A DNA stretch of 64,000 nucleotides from Bacteroides caecimuris (GCF_001688725.2 NZ_CP015401.2:3790001-3854000), one strand, 5' to 3'; positions 37,588-45,118 are shown, numbered from the stretch's first letter. Notes: generated from the sequence alone by a model not told the origin. Made by a program: numbers and translations.

Positions 37588-38082
37588 TCGCTTTCACCTG
37601 ATTCTTGAAATGCCGATGAATAAGGCTATAGCGGGTGAAAGCGAGGGGTGAAATCAGGTGAAACAGAACATTATCGGTTTCACCTTGGCTTTTCAAAATA
37701 TCCTTTGAGCTAAAACCAATATCATTATAGCTAATCCGGATATCATTATAGCTAATGAAAATATGCTTATAGCAAATCCATTGTCAGGTATTAATAGATG
37801 AACTGTCAGATATTAATAGCTTGGTTGTCAGGTGTTAATACATTGGAACTCATCTATTAATACTTGAATTGGTACATCTATAGATTCAACAGATTGCATC
37901 TATATACTCACCGTATTGCATCTATATATTCAGCACGATGGCTATATATGTCCAGCAATCGGTATAAATAAATTCAAAAGGTGAAAGCGATAATGGAAGA
38001 CTTCACCTGGTTTTTTCCTACGCTTTCACCCGCTATCTACTTATTCATCGATGTTTCAGTTATAAGGTGAAACGGGTGAAAC
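37588..38082. repeat. Compound repeat locus: three 21-22 bp arrays inside inverted flanks
   Basis: Flanks: 37613-37665 and 38001-38057 are imperfect inverted repeats (shared GATGAATAA, TAGCGGGTGAAAGCG, CAGGTGAA). Between them lie three successive arrays. Type 1: ATCATTATAGCTAAT-like units at 37700, 37721, 37742, 37763. Type 2: units with TTAATA at 37791, 37813, 37835, 37857 and TGTCAG 9 bp before it in the first three. Type 3: units with ATTCA-like ends at 37884, 37906, 37928, 37950, 37972 and CATCTATA-like starts. The step is 21 or 22 bp throughout although the sequence changes twice. Confidence 0.85.
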
Positions 38083-38179
38083 TTATGAATCAAAAGTTCA
38101 TGGTATACTTATGCAAATCAGTAATTGAGAACAAAATCTCATCCATTTCCGTGCGGAATTGAACTGAGCCCTCACCTTT

Positions 38180-38259
38180 TCATATCAAATGAGAAACGGA
38201 GTTGCTCAAAACATAAACGCCTGCTTCTTAATGAAAAAATGGGAATCGCTGTCATTAAC
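38180..38259 (+). pseudogene. Relic of the mutS-like gene 3' end
   Basis: About 80 bp aligns with 27318-27398 at roughly 88 percent identity by eye. Translated, it reads SYQMRNGVAQNINACFLMK, against SYQIRNGVAQNMNACFLMK in the intact gene, then loses frame through a one-base deletion near 38237. It has no start and no upstream gene body. The copy has the same orientation as the intact gene, so the two form direct repeats about 10.9 kb apart that flank the polysaccharide locus. Confidence 0.85.
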
Positions 38260-38400
38260 GACTAATCCCCATTCTTCATATGAAAATCAAAGTTATCCTT
38301 TACAGTAAGATCTAAAACCTGCTTTATTTAGTAGCAGCAAACTGAATCTAAAGTTTCAAACTGCATGTTTTTTAACGTGTCGGAAAAACAAAGTCAAACA

Positions 38401-38664
38401 AGAGGCTGTCTAAAAAGTCGGTTCTATCCTCATTCTCCTCCTTCAGGAAGCTACCCTTTTACACATCTATTTTTTTAAGAAATAGGCACATAAAGAGTTA
38501 AATTAATTAAGGCTATTCATGGTAAGCATAGTCATTATTTAATCCTTTTTTTTCCTAATAACACCTTTAAATATTCCAATTTGTAAGGATTTAAAGATGT
38601 GTATAAAGGGTAGCTTCCCGAAAGAGGGGAATTAGAGTTACTGACGACTTTTTAAACCGCCTTT
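38401..38664. mobile_element. MITE-like element with long terminal inverted repeats
   Basis: About 264 bp. The left end (AGAGGCTGTCTAAAAAGTCG, 38401-38420) matches the complement of the right end (AAAGGCGGTTTAAAAAGTCG, 38645-38664). A second block, GGAAGCTACCCTTT then ACACATCT (38446-38468), matches the complement of 38596-38619. Together they give terminal repeats of about 70 bp. The centre is AT-rich and non-coding. The GAGGCTGTCTAAAAAG end is like ends of DDE-type insertion sequences, so an IS elsewhere in the genome may move it. Its right end touches the stop codon of the next gene. Confidence 0.75.
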
Positions 38665-39202
38665 ACATTTTACTTTTTGAAAGAAAAGCTACTACTGCAG
38701 AAGCTTCTTCATTGGTGAAATACTGCACCGGTGTTATTGGCTGATACGTGTAAGGTACAAATTGAAATAGCTGTACAGCAGCAAACTTCTTATCAGCAGA
38801 GAGCATCACATCCATACGTATATTTCCACTAGCCTCGCTTTTTATTTTCAAATCAGTAGAGAATGAACCCGAATTCACAAAATTCATTAAAGTATCCACA
38901 TGCTTCAAATCAAAAAATACACTATGTTCTTTAGCCACGCTTTTTGTTGGCAAATAAATAACTTCCTTTGATTTCCAGAAAAGACGGAAAATCCCCATAA
39001 GGAACAAACCTGCTCCCAAAACCATTAAAGCCATACTGGCCGTAGAAGACTTGTCATCCAATTCGAAAATTGAAGCAAAAGCTAAAATACCAATCAATAA
39101 CATTATAGAAGAAATTAAAACTCCAGAAACACTTGTACGTTTAGCGATATCGGGATGTGTAGATGCAAATATAGTAGCATCAATCGTTTGAGTAGTTGCC
39201 AT
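38663..39202 (-). CDS. Hypothetical membrane protein with two transmembrane helices
   Basis: A 179-residue protein I do not recognise. Residues about 28-48 (GVLISSIMLLIGILAFASIF) and 56-75 (MALMVLGAGLFLMGIFRLFW) are hydrophobic helices; the remaining 100 residues are a soluble domain with mixed alpha/beta character (DLKHVDTLMNFVNSG; YTYQPITPVQYFTNEEASAVVAFL). Start chosen at 39202 (MATTQTID), since the in-frame extension to 39256 would add a third hydrophobic stretch without a ribosome site. The stop codon lies on the end of the MITE-like element. Possibly co-transcribed with the gene upstream. Confidence 0.7.
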   Translation of the reverse strand: MATTQTIDATIFASTHPDIAKRTSVSGVLISSIMLLIGILAFASIFELDDKSSTASMALMVLGAGLFLMGIFRLFWKSKEVIYLPTKSVAKEHSVFFDLKHVDTLMNFVNSGSFSTDLKIKSEASGNIRMDVMLSADKKFAAVQLFQFVPYTYQPITPVQYFTNEEASAVVAFLSKSKM

Positions 39203-39315
39203 AATATTTAATATTAAATTTATTAGTAAAAATATAAACATAAAAGATAAGTGCAATCACCAGTACACAGAAGGTACCAGCAACCACTAAATAAACAGTA
39301 CCAATAAATTTACTA

Positions 39316-39711
39316 CTAAATAATTATACGCCTCAAAGTGTATACATAGTACGCACTTGATGGTTGGCAATAATAGGAAGTTGTTGTATCATAAATCCGT
39401 CCCCAATGCTGTGATAGTGAACTCTCACGATCAGCACAACATTGTAGCACATTCTTTAAAGAAAAGAAATATTCTCCAAGCTGTACACGTTGAATACGCG
39501 ACACTGACATTTGATGACTCTGCAAATTATTCAATTCAGCCACAGGCTTACCCGGAAGCCCCGGTGTACAGATCTCTCCATGCTGCCCAATGATATATGT
39601 AATATCACGCCCCTGCTTATCCACCGTTTTTTCGGTAGAAACATTGCTTGCTATGCTATGAAAAGCAACTGTCAGCAACAGAAACAATATTACCTTTACA
39701 AATTTTGCCAT
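39316..39711 (-). CDS. Hypothetical secreted protein
   Basis: A 131-residue protein with a clear signal peptide (residues 1-21, KVILFLLLTVAFHSIASNVS). The mature part has four Cys (ICTPG, LQCCADRE, YYCQP), which could form disulfides in the periplasm. I do not recognise a family. The ATG at 39711 fits the promoter box at 39721-39728; an earlier ATG at 39723 would overlap it. It lies 113 bp before the next gene on the same strand. Confidence 0.65.
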   Translation of the reverse strand: MAKFVKVILFLLLTVAFHSIASNVSTEKTVDKQGRDITYIIGQHGEICTPGLPGKPVAELNNLQSHQMSVSRIQRVQLGEYFFSLKNVLQCCADRESSLSQHWGRIYDTTTSYYCQPSSAYYVYTLRRIII

Positions 39712-39720
39712 ATTCATCTG

Positions 39721-39728
39721 CAAATATA
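39721..39728 (-). promoter_or_regulatory. Promoter -7 box of the two-gene unit
   Basis: TATATTTG on the minus strand, an exact match. The -33 region is weak. The left end of the IS66 element lies only 42 bp upstream of this box. Confidence 0.5.
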
Positions 39729-39856
39729 ACAGATTCTCATTATGAAAAGTTCAATTAGGATATATTTCAGTAATCATTCTATTTTCCGCCACGACAATTT
39801 TATCGGCTGTTTTTCAGCCGATAAAATAAAAATGCCCGCAAGAAAATATTTTTGTT

Positions 39857-41617
39857 TTAACATTCCGGTTTATAAAAACATGGTAGAAGAGTCTTCTTGT
39901 CGCAGTCCTTACCATGAAGAATACATTCGAACAGGTGCTTCAGGTAATCCTGAGGGTCTATGCCATTAAGCTTACAGCTTTCTATCAGAGAGAAGATGAA
40001 TGCCGAGTTTTCTGCCGCATCCTCACTGCCTATGTTCATACAGTTCTTGAGCAACAGCTTTACCGGTTTCATCCTTTGTTCACAGAGGTTGTTCGATATT
40101 TCCGCTGCACCGTCCTTGAGGATATTTCTCAGGGACTTCCACTGGTTTAACGTATAATTGACAGCCTTTCTCATCAGTTCGTTAGCCATAACCTTCGCAT
40201 CCTGCATCATCATGACCACCTTATGATGGATACTTTCAAGGATCGGTCCTGTAAGCTTCCGTCTTTTCCCCTTTATCTGCTCACCGCTGAGCTTCATGGT
40301 GCGGAACAGATCTTCATTCATGAACATATCGCCGATGGAGTCTATTATCTCCATCGCTGTCCTGTCCGAAGGCAAGGCGTCAACCCACAACCTTCTGCAG
40401 TGCGTCCGGCATCCTATATGAAGCACCTTTGAGTCTTCTCCATCAAACATTCTGTAAACCGTATATCCGTCAGTGGAAAGGGTCCCCATAAAATGTTCCA
40501 GGAACGACTTCGCCACATCGGATGACCTGCTGCCGTTGTTATAGTGGTAATAGACCATCTTCATATGCTTTGCAAAGAATGCCCATAAGTACTTTCTCCT
40601 GTAAGCCTTGCCTTCCTTTGTTTCGACGCCTACAAGTTCGGTCGTCTCATCAACCATAAGATATTCAGCCTGCTGTACAAACCCCTTGAATACCTCTCCG
40701 ATAAAACCCTTGAGTTTGGCGATTCCGTTATGGATATAGCTGTTCAGTGTGGTATTGCTTATGTGGATGCCCTCTCTGGCAAGCAGTCTTATCTGCCTGT
40801 TCTCCGGCATGCTGAAGTCGTATTTCAGACAGAGCAGACGGGCAAGCAGTTCAGGAGAGAAGATGCCTCCAAGGTCTTTCAGCGGATGTTCCATCGTGTT
40901 CGCGAAAGTGCCGTCCGCAAGCTTCACCCTTGCCACCTTGTAGACATGCTCCACGTTATGAGCCCTTACATGTTCTATAACCCTGTATTCCCACACATCA
41001 GGCATACCGTTGCGGTTCATGAACCGTCCTCCTTCGGGAAGCGTGTAATACTCGTCCACTTCATGTACTACTACTTTGTCAACTTTCAATTTGGTTTTCA
41101 CGGCACGTGGTGCAGTTTCCTTTCTTCTTGAAGGTTGGCTGTCCTGTGCAGGTGTGCTACCAGAAGTGGTACTGCTGCCGGTTTCGTTACCGTCAGCCTT
41201 ATCGTTGTCATCATCCTTTCTGTCAGAACCGTCATATTCGGACTTATGCAGTGCAGACTTGTCAAGGTTACGGTTGTTCAGCAGTTTTCTTTGCTCGGAT
41301 GTACGACCGAAACGGTGTTTCCTGTTGTCCTCAAGCTGAAGCCTGAGATTGGAAATCTCGTTTGCCAGCATCCTGTTCACCTCGTCTTTCGCTTCAAGCT
41401 GCTTTCTCATAAGCTCCATTTCTTTTCGATAGTTCTCGACTGTTACGGATAATTCATTGATTGTATCAACCAGAGCCTTGGAGTTCTCCTTATTGGATTC
41501 TTCAATGGCCTTAAACCTCGCAATCAGTTCGTTTACCTGTTTGCGAAGCCCTGCCTTTTCCTCATTCGCCAGACCCAACTGGCAGCAAAGTAACTCGTAT
41601 GCCCTTTCATCAATCAT
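39857..41617 (-). CDS. tnpC: IS66 family transposase TnpC
   Basis: The 586-residue DDE transposase of IS66. Residues about 10-100 are coiled coil; residues about 95-130 carry the conserved RKHRFGRTSEQ. Catalytic motifs: MVDETTELVG (first Asp), STDGYTVYRM (second Asp) and NNLCEQRMKPVK (Glu). The HIGCRTHCRRLW block fits the region conserved in this family. The reading frame is open over its whole length and the size is normal, so the protein could be active together with TnpA and TnpB. Confidence 0.93.
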   Translation of the reverse strand: MIDERAYELLCCQLGLANEEKAGLRKQVNELIARFKAIEESNKENSKALVDTINELSVTVENYRKEMELMRKQLEAKDEVNRMLANEISNLRLQLEDNRKHRFGRTSEQRKLLNNRNLDKSALHKSEYDGSDRKDDDNDKADGNETGSSTTSGSTPAQDSQPSRRKETAPRAVKTKLKVDKVVVHEVDEYYTLPEGGRFMNRNGMPDVWEYRVIEHVRAHNVEHVYKVARVKLADGTFANTMEHPLKDLGGIFSPELLARLLCLKYDFSMPENRQIRLLAREGIHISNTTLNSYIHNGIAKLKGFIGEVFKGFVQQAEYLMVDETTELVGVETKEGKAYRRKYLWAFFAKHMKMVYYHYNNGSRSSDVAKSFLEHFMGTLSTDGYTVYRMFDGEDSKVLHIGCRTHCRRLWVDALPSDRTAMEIIDSIGDMFMNEDLFRTMKLSGEQIKGKRRKLTGPILESIHHKVVMMMQDAKVMANELMRKAVNYTLNQWKSLRNILKDGAAEISNNLCEQRMKPVKLLLKNCMNIGSEDAAENSAFIFSLIESCKLNGIDPQDYLKHLFECILHGKDCDKKTLLPCFYKPEC

Positions 41618-41704
41618 GATATAAAGGTACGAAAAATCAGGCAGTTACGCAAACTTTTTATCGTTTATTTTTATATCATTTTACTGATAATCAATATATT
41701 AATA

Positions 41705-42049
41705 TTAATCTTTTGAACTAACGTACATCTTGTCAACTACAATACTTTCCGTAAGATAGACCATGTCTGACCATTGTATCCGGTAGCATTTGGAGACCTC
41801 ATCAAATACCGGTTTCTTGAACTTTCCCATGACAGGACGTTTCTCGTAAAGCACATAAAAACCGCGTTCATAATGAAGTATCTTCACAACCTTCCGGTTA
41901 CGGGACATGAACATATAGACGTTGGAGGCATCGCTCGGGTCAAGTGACATCTCTTCCCTTATACTCTCACATAATCGGAAAATACCTTTCCGCAGATCAA
42001 CATTACCGTTGAACAGGTAATAGTTCAGGTTAGCACTCAGTCCCAGCAT
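41705..42049 (-). CDS. tnpB: IS66 family accessory protein TnpB (complete copy)
   Basis: 114 residues, complete TnpB (IS66 Orf2), with LNYYLFNGNVDLRKGIFRLC near the start and NRKVVKILHYERGFYVLYEK in the middle. It is needed for IS66 transposition by an unknown mechanism. Its first 64 codons lie in the left copy of the 276-bp duplication; the rest lies outside. It is now separated from tnpA by the IS1634-family insertion. Confidence 0.93.
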   Translation of the reverse strand: MLGLSANLNYYLFNGNVDLRKGIFRLCESIREEMSLDPSDASNVYMFMSRNRKVVKILHYERGFYVLYEKRPVMGKFKKPVFDEVSKCYRIQWSDMVYLTESIVVDKMYVSSKD

Positions 42050-42133
42050 GTCATCCTATCATTTTATTAAGCAACAAGCTCAAATCAAGAACTGTGGTGT
42101 TTCTCAGGAACAGCGTTGCGCCTGATGCCAATT
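41858..42133. repeat. 276-bp direct repeat flanking IS1634-family insertion, left copy
   Basis: The block from AAAACCGCG to TGCCAATT is identical, by base-by-base reading, to 43833-44108. It contains the 5' part of tnpB, the tnpA-tnpB junction and the last 28 codons of tnpA. It directly abuts the insertion sequence on both sides, as a target duplication would. Confidence 0.95.
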
Positions 42134-42160
42134 CCTGACTTTATCATTGCGTCACCCAAA

Positions 42161-43720
42161 TCATAACTCTAACCAATCATCAGTATCAATGAGGTACGCT
42201 ATAGCTCTCTCCTCCTCTGTGAGGCAGAGAGTTTTTGTTATAGTGTCTTTATTCTCCGGACGTGCAATCTCAATAGTAACTATAGTCTCGGCTATCTTGA
42301 GTGTTTCATCTACAGAGTATGGACACCCAGACAATTTTAATAGCCTTTCAAGTTCCTTGTATACTTTCAAAGCAACGAAACATATACAAACATGAGCCTC
42401 AATTCTTCTTGGCGTGAAATGGAACATCGGTCTTACATCCAGCGTACCTTTGGTAATACGAAACGACCGTTCCACATTCCATAGATTCTGATAGGCTTCA
42501 TAGACTTTCTCTGGACTTAGATCCGTATTTGTCTTATACCCTTTTAATCCATCCCATATTGCATCTTCCTTTATCTTTTCCTCATCTATACTGACTGTAA
42601 TTCCAGAACTGACTGAAAGGAACTTGTTGTAGCCTCGTTTGTTGATGTCCGCCTTCGTCAGTGTTCCCTTAGAAAAACGTTTTCTTAGCCTTTCCACACC
42701 TTGTTCTCTATCGAATGCGTTCTTCTTTGCCCTTTCATCAGAGTATCCAACAATAAGCCTGTCTCCATCCGGATATTTGATATCATTGAACACCCCACAC
42801 CGACGCTCTGTTGCAATTATTTTCTCCATTATCCGGCCGGATTCCTTCTTTATCCTGGCACCTATTATATACTTATATCCACCATCACGGAGTAGCTTTA
42901 CATTCTTTGCGCTCATAAGCCCGGAGTCTGCAATTACTACAAAATCATTGCCGAGATTGAATCTTTGAACAAAATCATCTACGATGGGAAGCATTGTATA
43001 TCCCTCATATTGTGAACCGTTAAACAGAGAATAAGACAAGGGATATCCTCCACGACTGACAAGAAGTCCTAAAACTACTTGTGAATTTGCATTTTTACCA
43101 TCTTTGGAAAAACCGGATTCCCGTAACTCGTCCTTATTCGTTGTCTCAAAATAAAGGGTTGTGACATCGTAGAAAAGTATCCCTAAATTCCCGCCAAACA
43201 ATCCTTTTGTATGCTTAACACTTATCTCCTGCACGAGTTCCTGCTGGGTATTATATAGTTTATCGAGATAACGATAAATCTTCTGTAAACTGACCTCTTC
43301 CTTGAAATGCCGTCTCAGATAATCCACTGTGGCCTTCTTGCTCATAGGAGAGCATATTCTGGATACTACAAGATGACGTAGTTCTTCATCCTGTATGATA
43401 TTGAATCCGATTTTATCGTAAACTTTATTGATGATTCTCTGAGGTGAATTCAGAGAAGTACTTATTATATTGGATACTATGTACTCAGTCATTGAATTCT
43501 CTTCCCGTCTTAGTTTTTCACACTCATCATCAGGGAAGCTTATGGTTTGCTGTCCACCGTAATGGGCTATCCAATTCTTTCCTTCATTTACAAGTTGACT
43601 AATTTCATCCTCGGTTGTACCCACACCTATGACATGGAGTTCCGTAAATCTACTGGAACTCTTATCGGCGACGACAACACTGGTCGAACCGGATCGATTC
43701 TTTTTCCTACGCACAAACAT
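42161..43720 (-). CDS. IS1634 family transposase
   Basis: A 519-residue DDE transposase. Features are FVRRKKNRSGSTSVVV at the start, ILFYDVTTLYFET (first Asp), VIADSGLMSAKNVKLL (second Asp) and the C-terminal NLWNVERSFRITKGTLDVRP with the catalytic Glu, followed by RRIEAHVCICFVALKVY. This fits the IS1634 group of IS4-like elements. The ATG at 43720 is chosen because the -7 box lies at 43725-43732; a TTG at 43735 sits inside it. The frame is intact, so the element may be active. Confidence 0.92.
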   Translation of the reverse strand: MFVRRKKNRSGSTSVVVADKSSSRFTELHVIGVGTTEDEISQLVNEGKNWIAHYGGQQTISFPDDECEKLRREENSMTEYIVSNIISTSLNSPQRIINKVYDKIGFNIIQDEELRHLVVSRICSPMSKKATVDYLRRHFKEEVSLQKIYRYLDKLYNTQQELVQEISVKHTKGLFGGNLGILFYDVTTLYFETTNKDELRESGFSKDGKNANSQVVLGLLVSRGGYPLSYSLFNGSQYEGYTMLPIVDDFVQRFNLGNDFVVIADSGLMSAKNVKLLRDGGYKYIIGARIKKESGRIMEKIIATERRCGVFNDIKYPDGDRLIVGYSDERAKKNAFDREQGVERLRKRFSKGTLTKADINKRGYNKFLSVSSGITVSIDEEKIKEDAIWDGLKGYKTNTDLSPEKVYEAYQNLWNVERSFRITKGTLDVRPMFHFTPRRIEAHVCICFVALKVYKELERLLKLSGCPYSVDETLKIAETIVTIEIARPENKDTITKTLCLTEEERAIAYLIDTDDWLEL

Positions 43721-43724
43721 AGCA

Positions 43725-43756
43725 CGAAGATACAAAATTCCCGTGCGTCACCCAAA
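43725..43756 (-). promoter_or_regulatory. Promoter of the IS1634-family transposase
   Basis: On the minus strand TTTG (43753-43756), 20 bp spacing, then TATCTTCG (43725-43732), seven of eight to the -7 consensus. The start codon follows five bases after the box, so the leader would be nearly absent or a downstream ATG used. Confidence 0.55.
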
Positions 43757-43784
43757 TTAGACTTAAAAACACTGCTACAGATAT

Positions 43785-44024
43785 CTATAGGGCAGGTTCA
43801 TGAGAAAATTTTAAAAAAGTGATAAAGTCAGGAAAACCGCGTTCATAATGAAGTATCTTCACAACCTTCCGGTTACGGGACATGAACATATAGACGTTGG
43901 AGGCATCGCTCGGGTCAAGTGACATCTCTTCCCTTATACTCTCACATAATCGGAAAATACCTTTCCGCAGATCAACATTACCGTTGAACAGGTAATAGTT
44001 CAGGTTAGCACTCAGTCCCAGCAT
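43785..44024 (-). pseudogene. Truncated tnpB copy
   Basis: The first 64 codons are identical to tnpB at 41705-42049. Then the frame enters the end of the IS1634-family element and adds 15 unrelated residues (PDFITFLKFSHEPAL). It was made by the 276-bp target duplication. It starts one base after the tnpA stop, as the original tnpB did. Confidence 0.92.
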
Positions 44025-44108
44025 GTCATCCTATCATTTTATTAAGCAACAAGCTCAAATCAAGAACTGTGGTGTTTCTCAGGAACAGCGTTGCGCCTGA
44101 TGCCAATT
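43833..44108. repeat. 276-bp direct repeat flanking IS1634-family insertion, right copy
   Basis: Identical to 41858-42133. On this side the block joins the rest of tnpA, leaving that gene intact, while tnpB is cut. Confidence 0.95.
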
Positions 44109-44394
44109 GTAATTTTACCCATCTTATCGGAGCTTCACCTTCGGGCTGTCTCACTTCCATTTTCACGGTTGGACTGTTGCAGGGATTGCCGGTTATCTGG
44201 ACTTTGGCAACCTTGGGGTGATCAACCTGAACTGTCTTGCCTAACTTCTCACTCCATAGCTGGTGGCGCTGCCAGTTCATGAACTTGTCGTAATTCACTC
44301 CATAATCCGCACAGAACTCGCGAAGGTCTTTGGTTTCGCAGCACAGCTGATAGAGGTCGTACACCTCTTGGTAGTTTACTTTTTCTTTTGCCAT
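44026..44394 (-). CDS. tnpA: IS66 family protein TnpA
   Basis: A 122-residue IS66 Orf1 protein with an N-terminal helix-turn-helix-like part (EVYDLYQLCCETKDLREFC) and the C-terminal VKLQLASGATLFLRNTTVLDL typical of this small protein. The ATG at 44394 (MAKEKVNYQ) is chosen since the frame's earlier start at 44424 lies in the -7 box of the element's promoter. Complete. Confidence 0.88.
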   Translation of the reverse strand: MAKEKVNYQEVYDLYQLCCETKDLREFCADYGVNYDKFMNWQRHQLWSEKLGKTVQVDHPKVAKVQITGNPCNSPTVKMEVRQPEGEAPIRWVKLQLASGATLFLRNTTVLDLSLLLNKMIG

Positions 44395-44421
44395 AATCTT
44401 TGTTAGTAATTGGTTATGGCG

Positions 44422-44525
44422 CAAAGATATGCTGGGTTGCGATGCGTGTCAAGGCGGAAAATAGAATGGTTACCAAAGATATGCTGGGTTGCGATGCGTG
44501 TCAAGGCGGAAAATAGAATGGTTAC
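44422..44525. repeat. 52-bp tandem duplication of the IS66 right end
   Basis: 44422-44473 and 44474-44525 are identical 52-bp units. Each carries the terminal inverted repeat and, on the minus strand, a TATCTTTG -7 box (44422-44429 and 44474-44481) with TTGA 19 bp upstream. The target duplication matches the outer unit, so the extra unit is inside the element. Confidence 0.93.
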
Positions 44526-44571
44526 TATATTTCAATTATCTTAGTATTAGTAAAGGATAGATAGACAAACA

Positions 44572-44602
44572 AAAAAGGCTACCTTTGAGGGTAGCCCTTT
44601 TT
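44572..44602 (-). terminator. Terminator of the ribosomal protein operon
   Basis: On the minus strand GGGCTACCCTCAAAGGTAGCC forms a stem with a small loop, followed by TTTTTTTG. It lies 25 bp past the rplQ stop. The IS66 element inserted just beyond it. Confidence 0.9.
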
Positions 44603-44626
44603 ATATCTATAAAAATAATTGTAAAA

Positions 44627-45115
44627 TTATTCAGCTGATTCAGCTTTCGGTTCTTCAGTTGCAGGAGCTTCAACAACAGCAGGAGCAGCTTCAGCAGTCT
44701 TCTTCGAACGACGAGTACGAGTAGCTTTCTTAGCAACTTTTTCCTTAAGCATATTTTCATTGTAGTCAACCAACTCAATGAAGCACATTTCTGCATTGTC
44801 ACCCAAACGGTTACCAGTCTTGATGATACGAGTATAACCACCCGGACGATCAGCAATCTTAACAGAGATTTCTTTGAACAACTCTGTTACTGCAATCTTA
44901 TCTTGCAAGTTGCTAAATACAACACGACGAGAGTTCGTAGTATCTTCTTTAGACTTAGTGATCAAAGGCTCAACAAACTTCTTCAAAGCTTTCGCCTTTG
45001 CAACAGTCGTAGTGATTCTTTTGTGCTTGATCAAAGAGCAAGCCATGTTAGATAACATAGCGCTTCTATGAGAAGCAGTACGACCTAAATGATTGAATTT
45101 TTTATTATGTCTCAT
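44627..45115 (-). CDS. rplQ: Large ribosomal subunit protein bL17
   Basis: 162 residues; the first 115 are the conserved L17 core ([36 protein letters not shown]). The last 35 residues are an Ala/Glu/Lys-rich tail seen in Bacteroidota and absent in E. coli (127 residues). Last gene of the alpha operon, 3 bp after rpoA, followed by a terminator. Confidence 0.98.
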   Translation of the reverse strand: MRHNKKFNHLGRTASHRSAMLSNMACSLIKHKRITTTVAKAKALKKFVEPLITKSKEDTTNSRRVVFSNLQDKIAVTELFKEISVKIADRPGGYTRIIKTGNRLGDNAEMCFIELVDYNENMLKEKVAKKATRTRRSKKTAEAAPAVVEAPATEEPKAESAE

Positions 45116-45118
45116 TTT

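Larger units (their letters stand above)
37389..38662. other. Gene-free spacer packed with repeats and relics
   Basis: A 1.27-kb stretch with no supported gene. In order: a hairpin (37514-37550), a compound repeat locus (37588-38082), a relic of the mutS-like 3' end (38180-38259) and a MITE-like element (38401-38664). In the parts between (38083-38179, 38260-38400) I see nothing. Confidence 0.75.
42134..43832 (-). mobile_element. IS1634-family insertion sequence (1699 bp)
   Basis: Ends are inverted repeats CCTGACTTTATCA (42134-42146) and its complement (43820-43832). One gene, a 519-residue transposase, fills the element. Direct repeats of 276 bp flank it. IS1634, first described in Mycoplasma, is known for very long and variable target duplications, so the observation fits the family. 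Confidence 0.9.
39770..44525 (-). mobile_element. IS66 family element carrying an internal IS1634-family insertion
   Basis: The left end (GTAATCATTCTATTTTCC at 39770) and the complement of the right end (GTAACCATTCTATTTTCC, ending 44525) are terminal inverted repeats. The 9-mer TATATTTCA occurs directly outside both ends (39761-39769 and 44526-44534), a target duplication close to the 8 bp usual for IS66. Without the inner insertion, its 276-bp duplication and a 52-bp end duplication, the element is about 2.73 kb, normal for the family. It carries tnpA, tnpB and tnpC, all complete. Confidence 0.9.

Noticed and set aside
27713..38259. Polysaccharide locus as an integrative conjugative element bounded by att sites
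   Set aside because: Direct repeats at a gene end fit an integrase product, but no integrase, mobilisation or relaxase gene lies between them and the target is a protein gene, so only a past insertion with duplication is proposed.
43785..44024. Second tnpB as a separate functional gene
   Set aside because: After 64 codons identical to tnpB it runs into the end of the inner insertion sequence; the complete copy is at 41705-42049.
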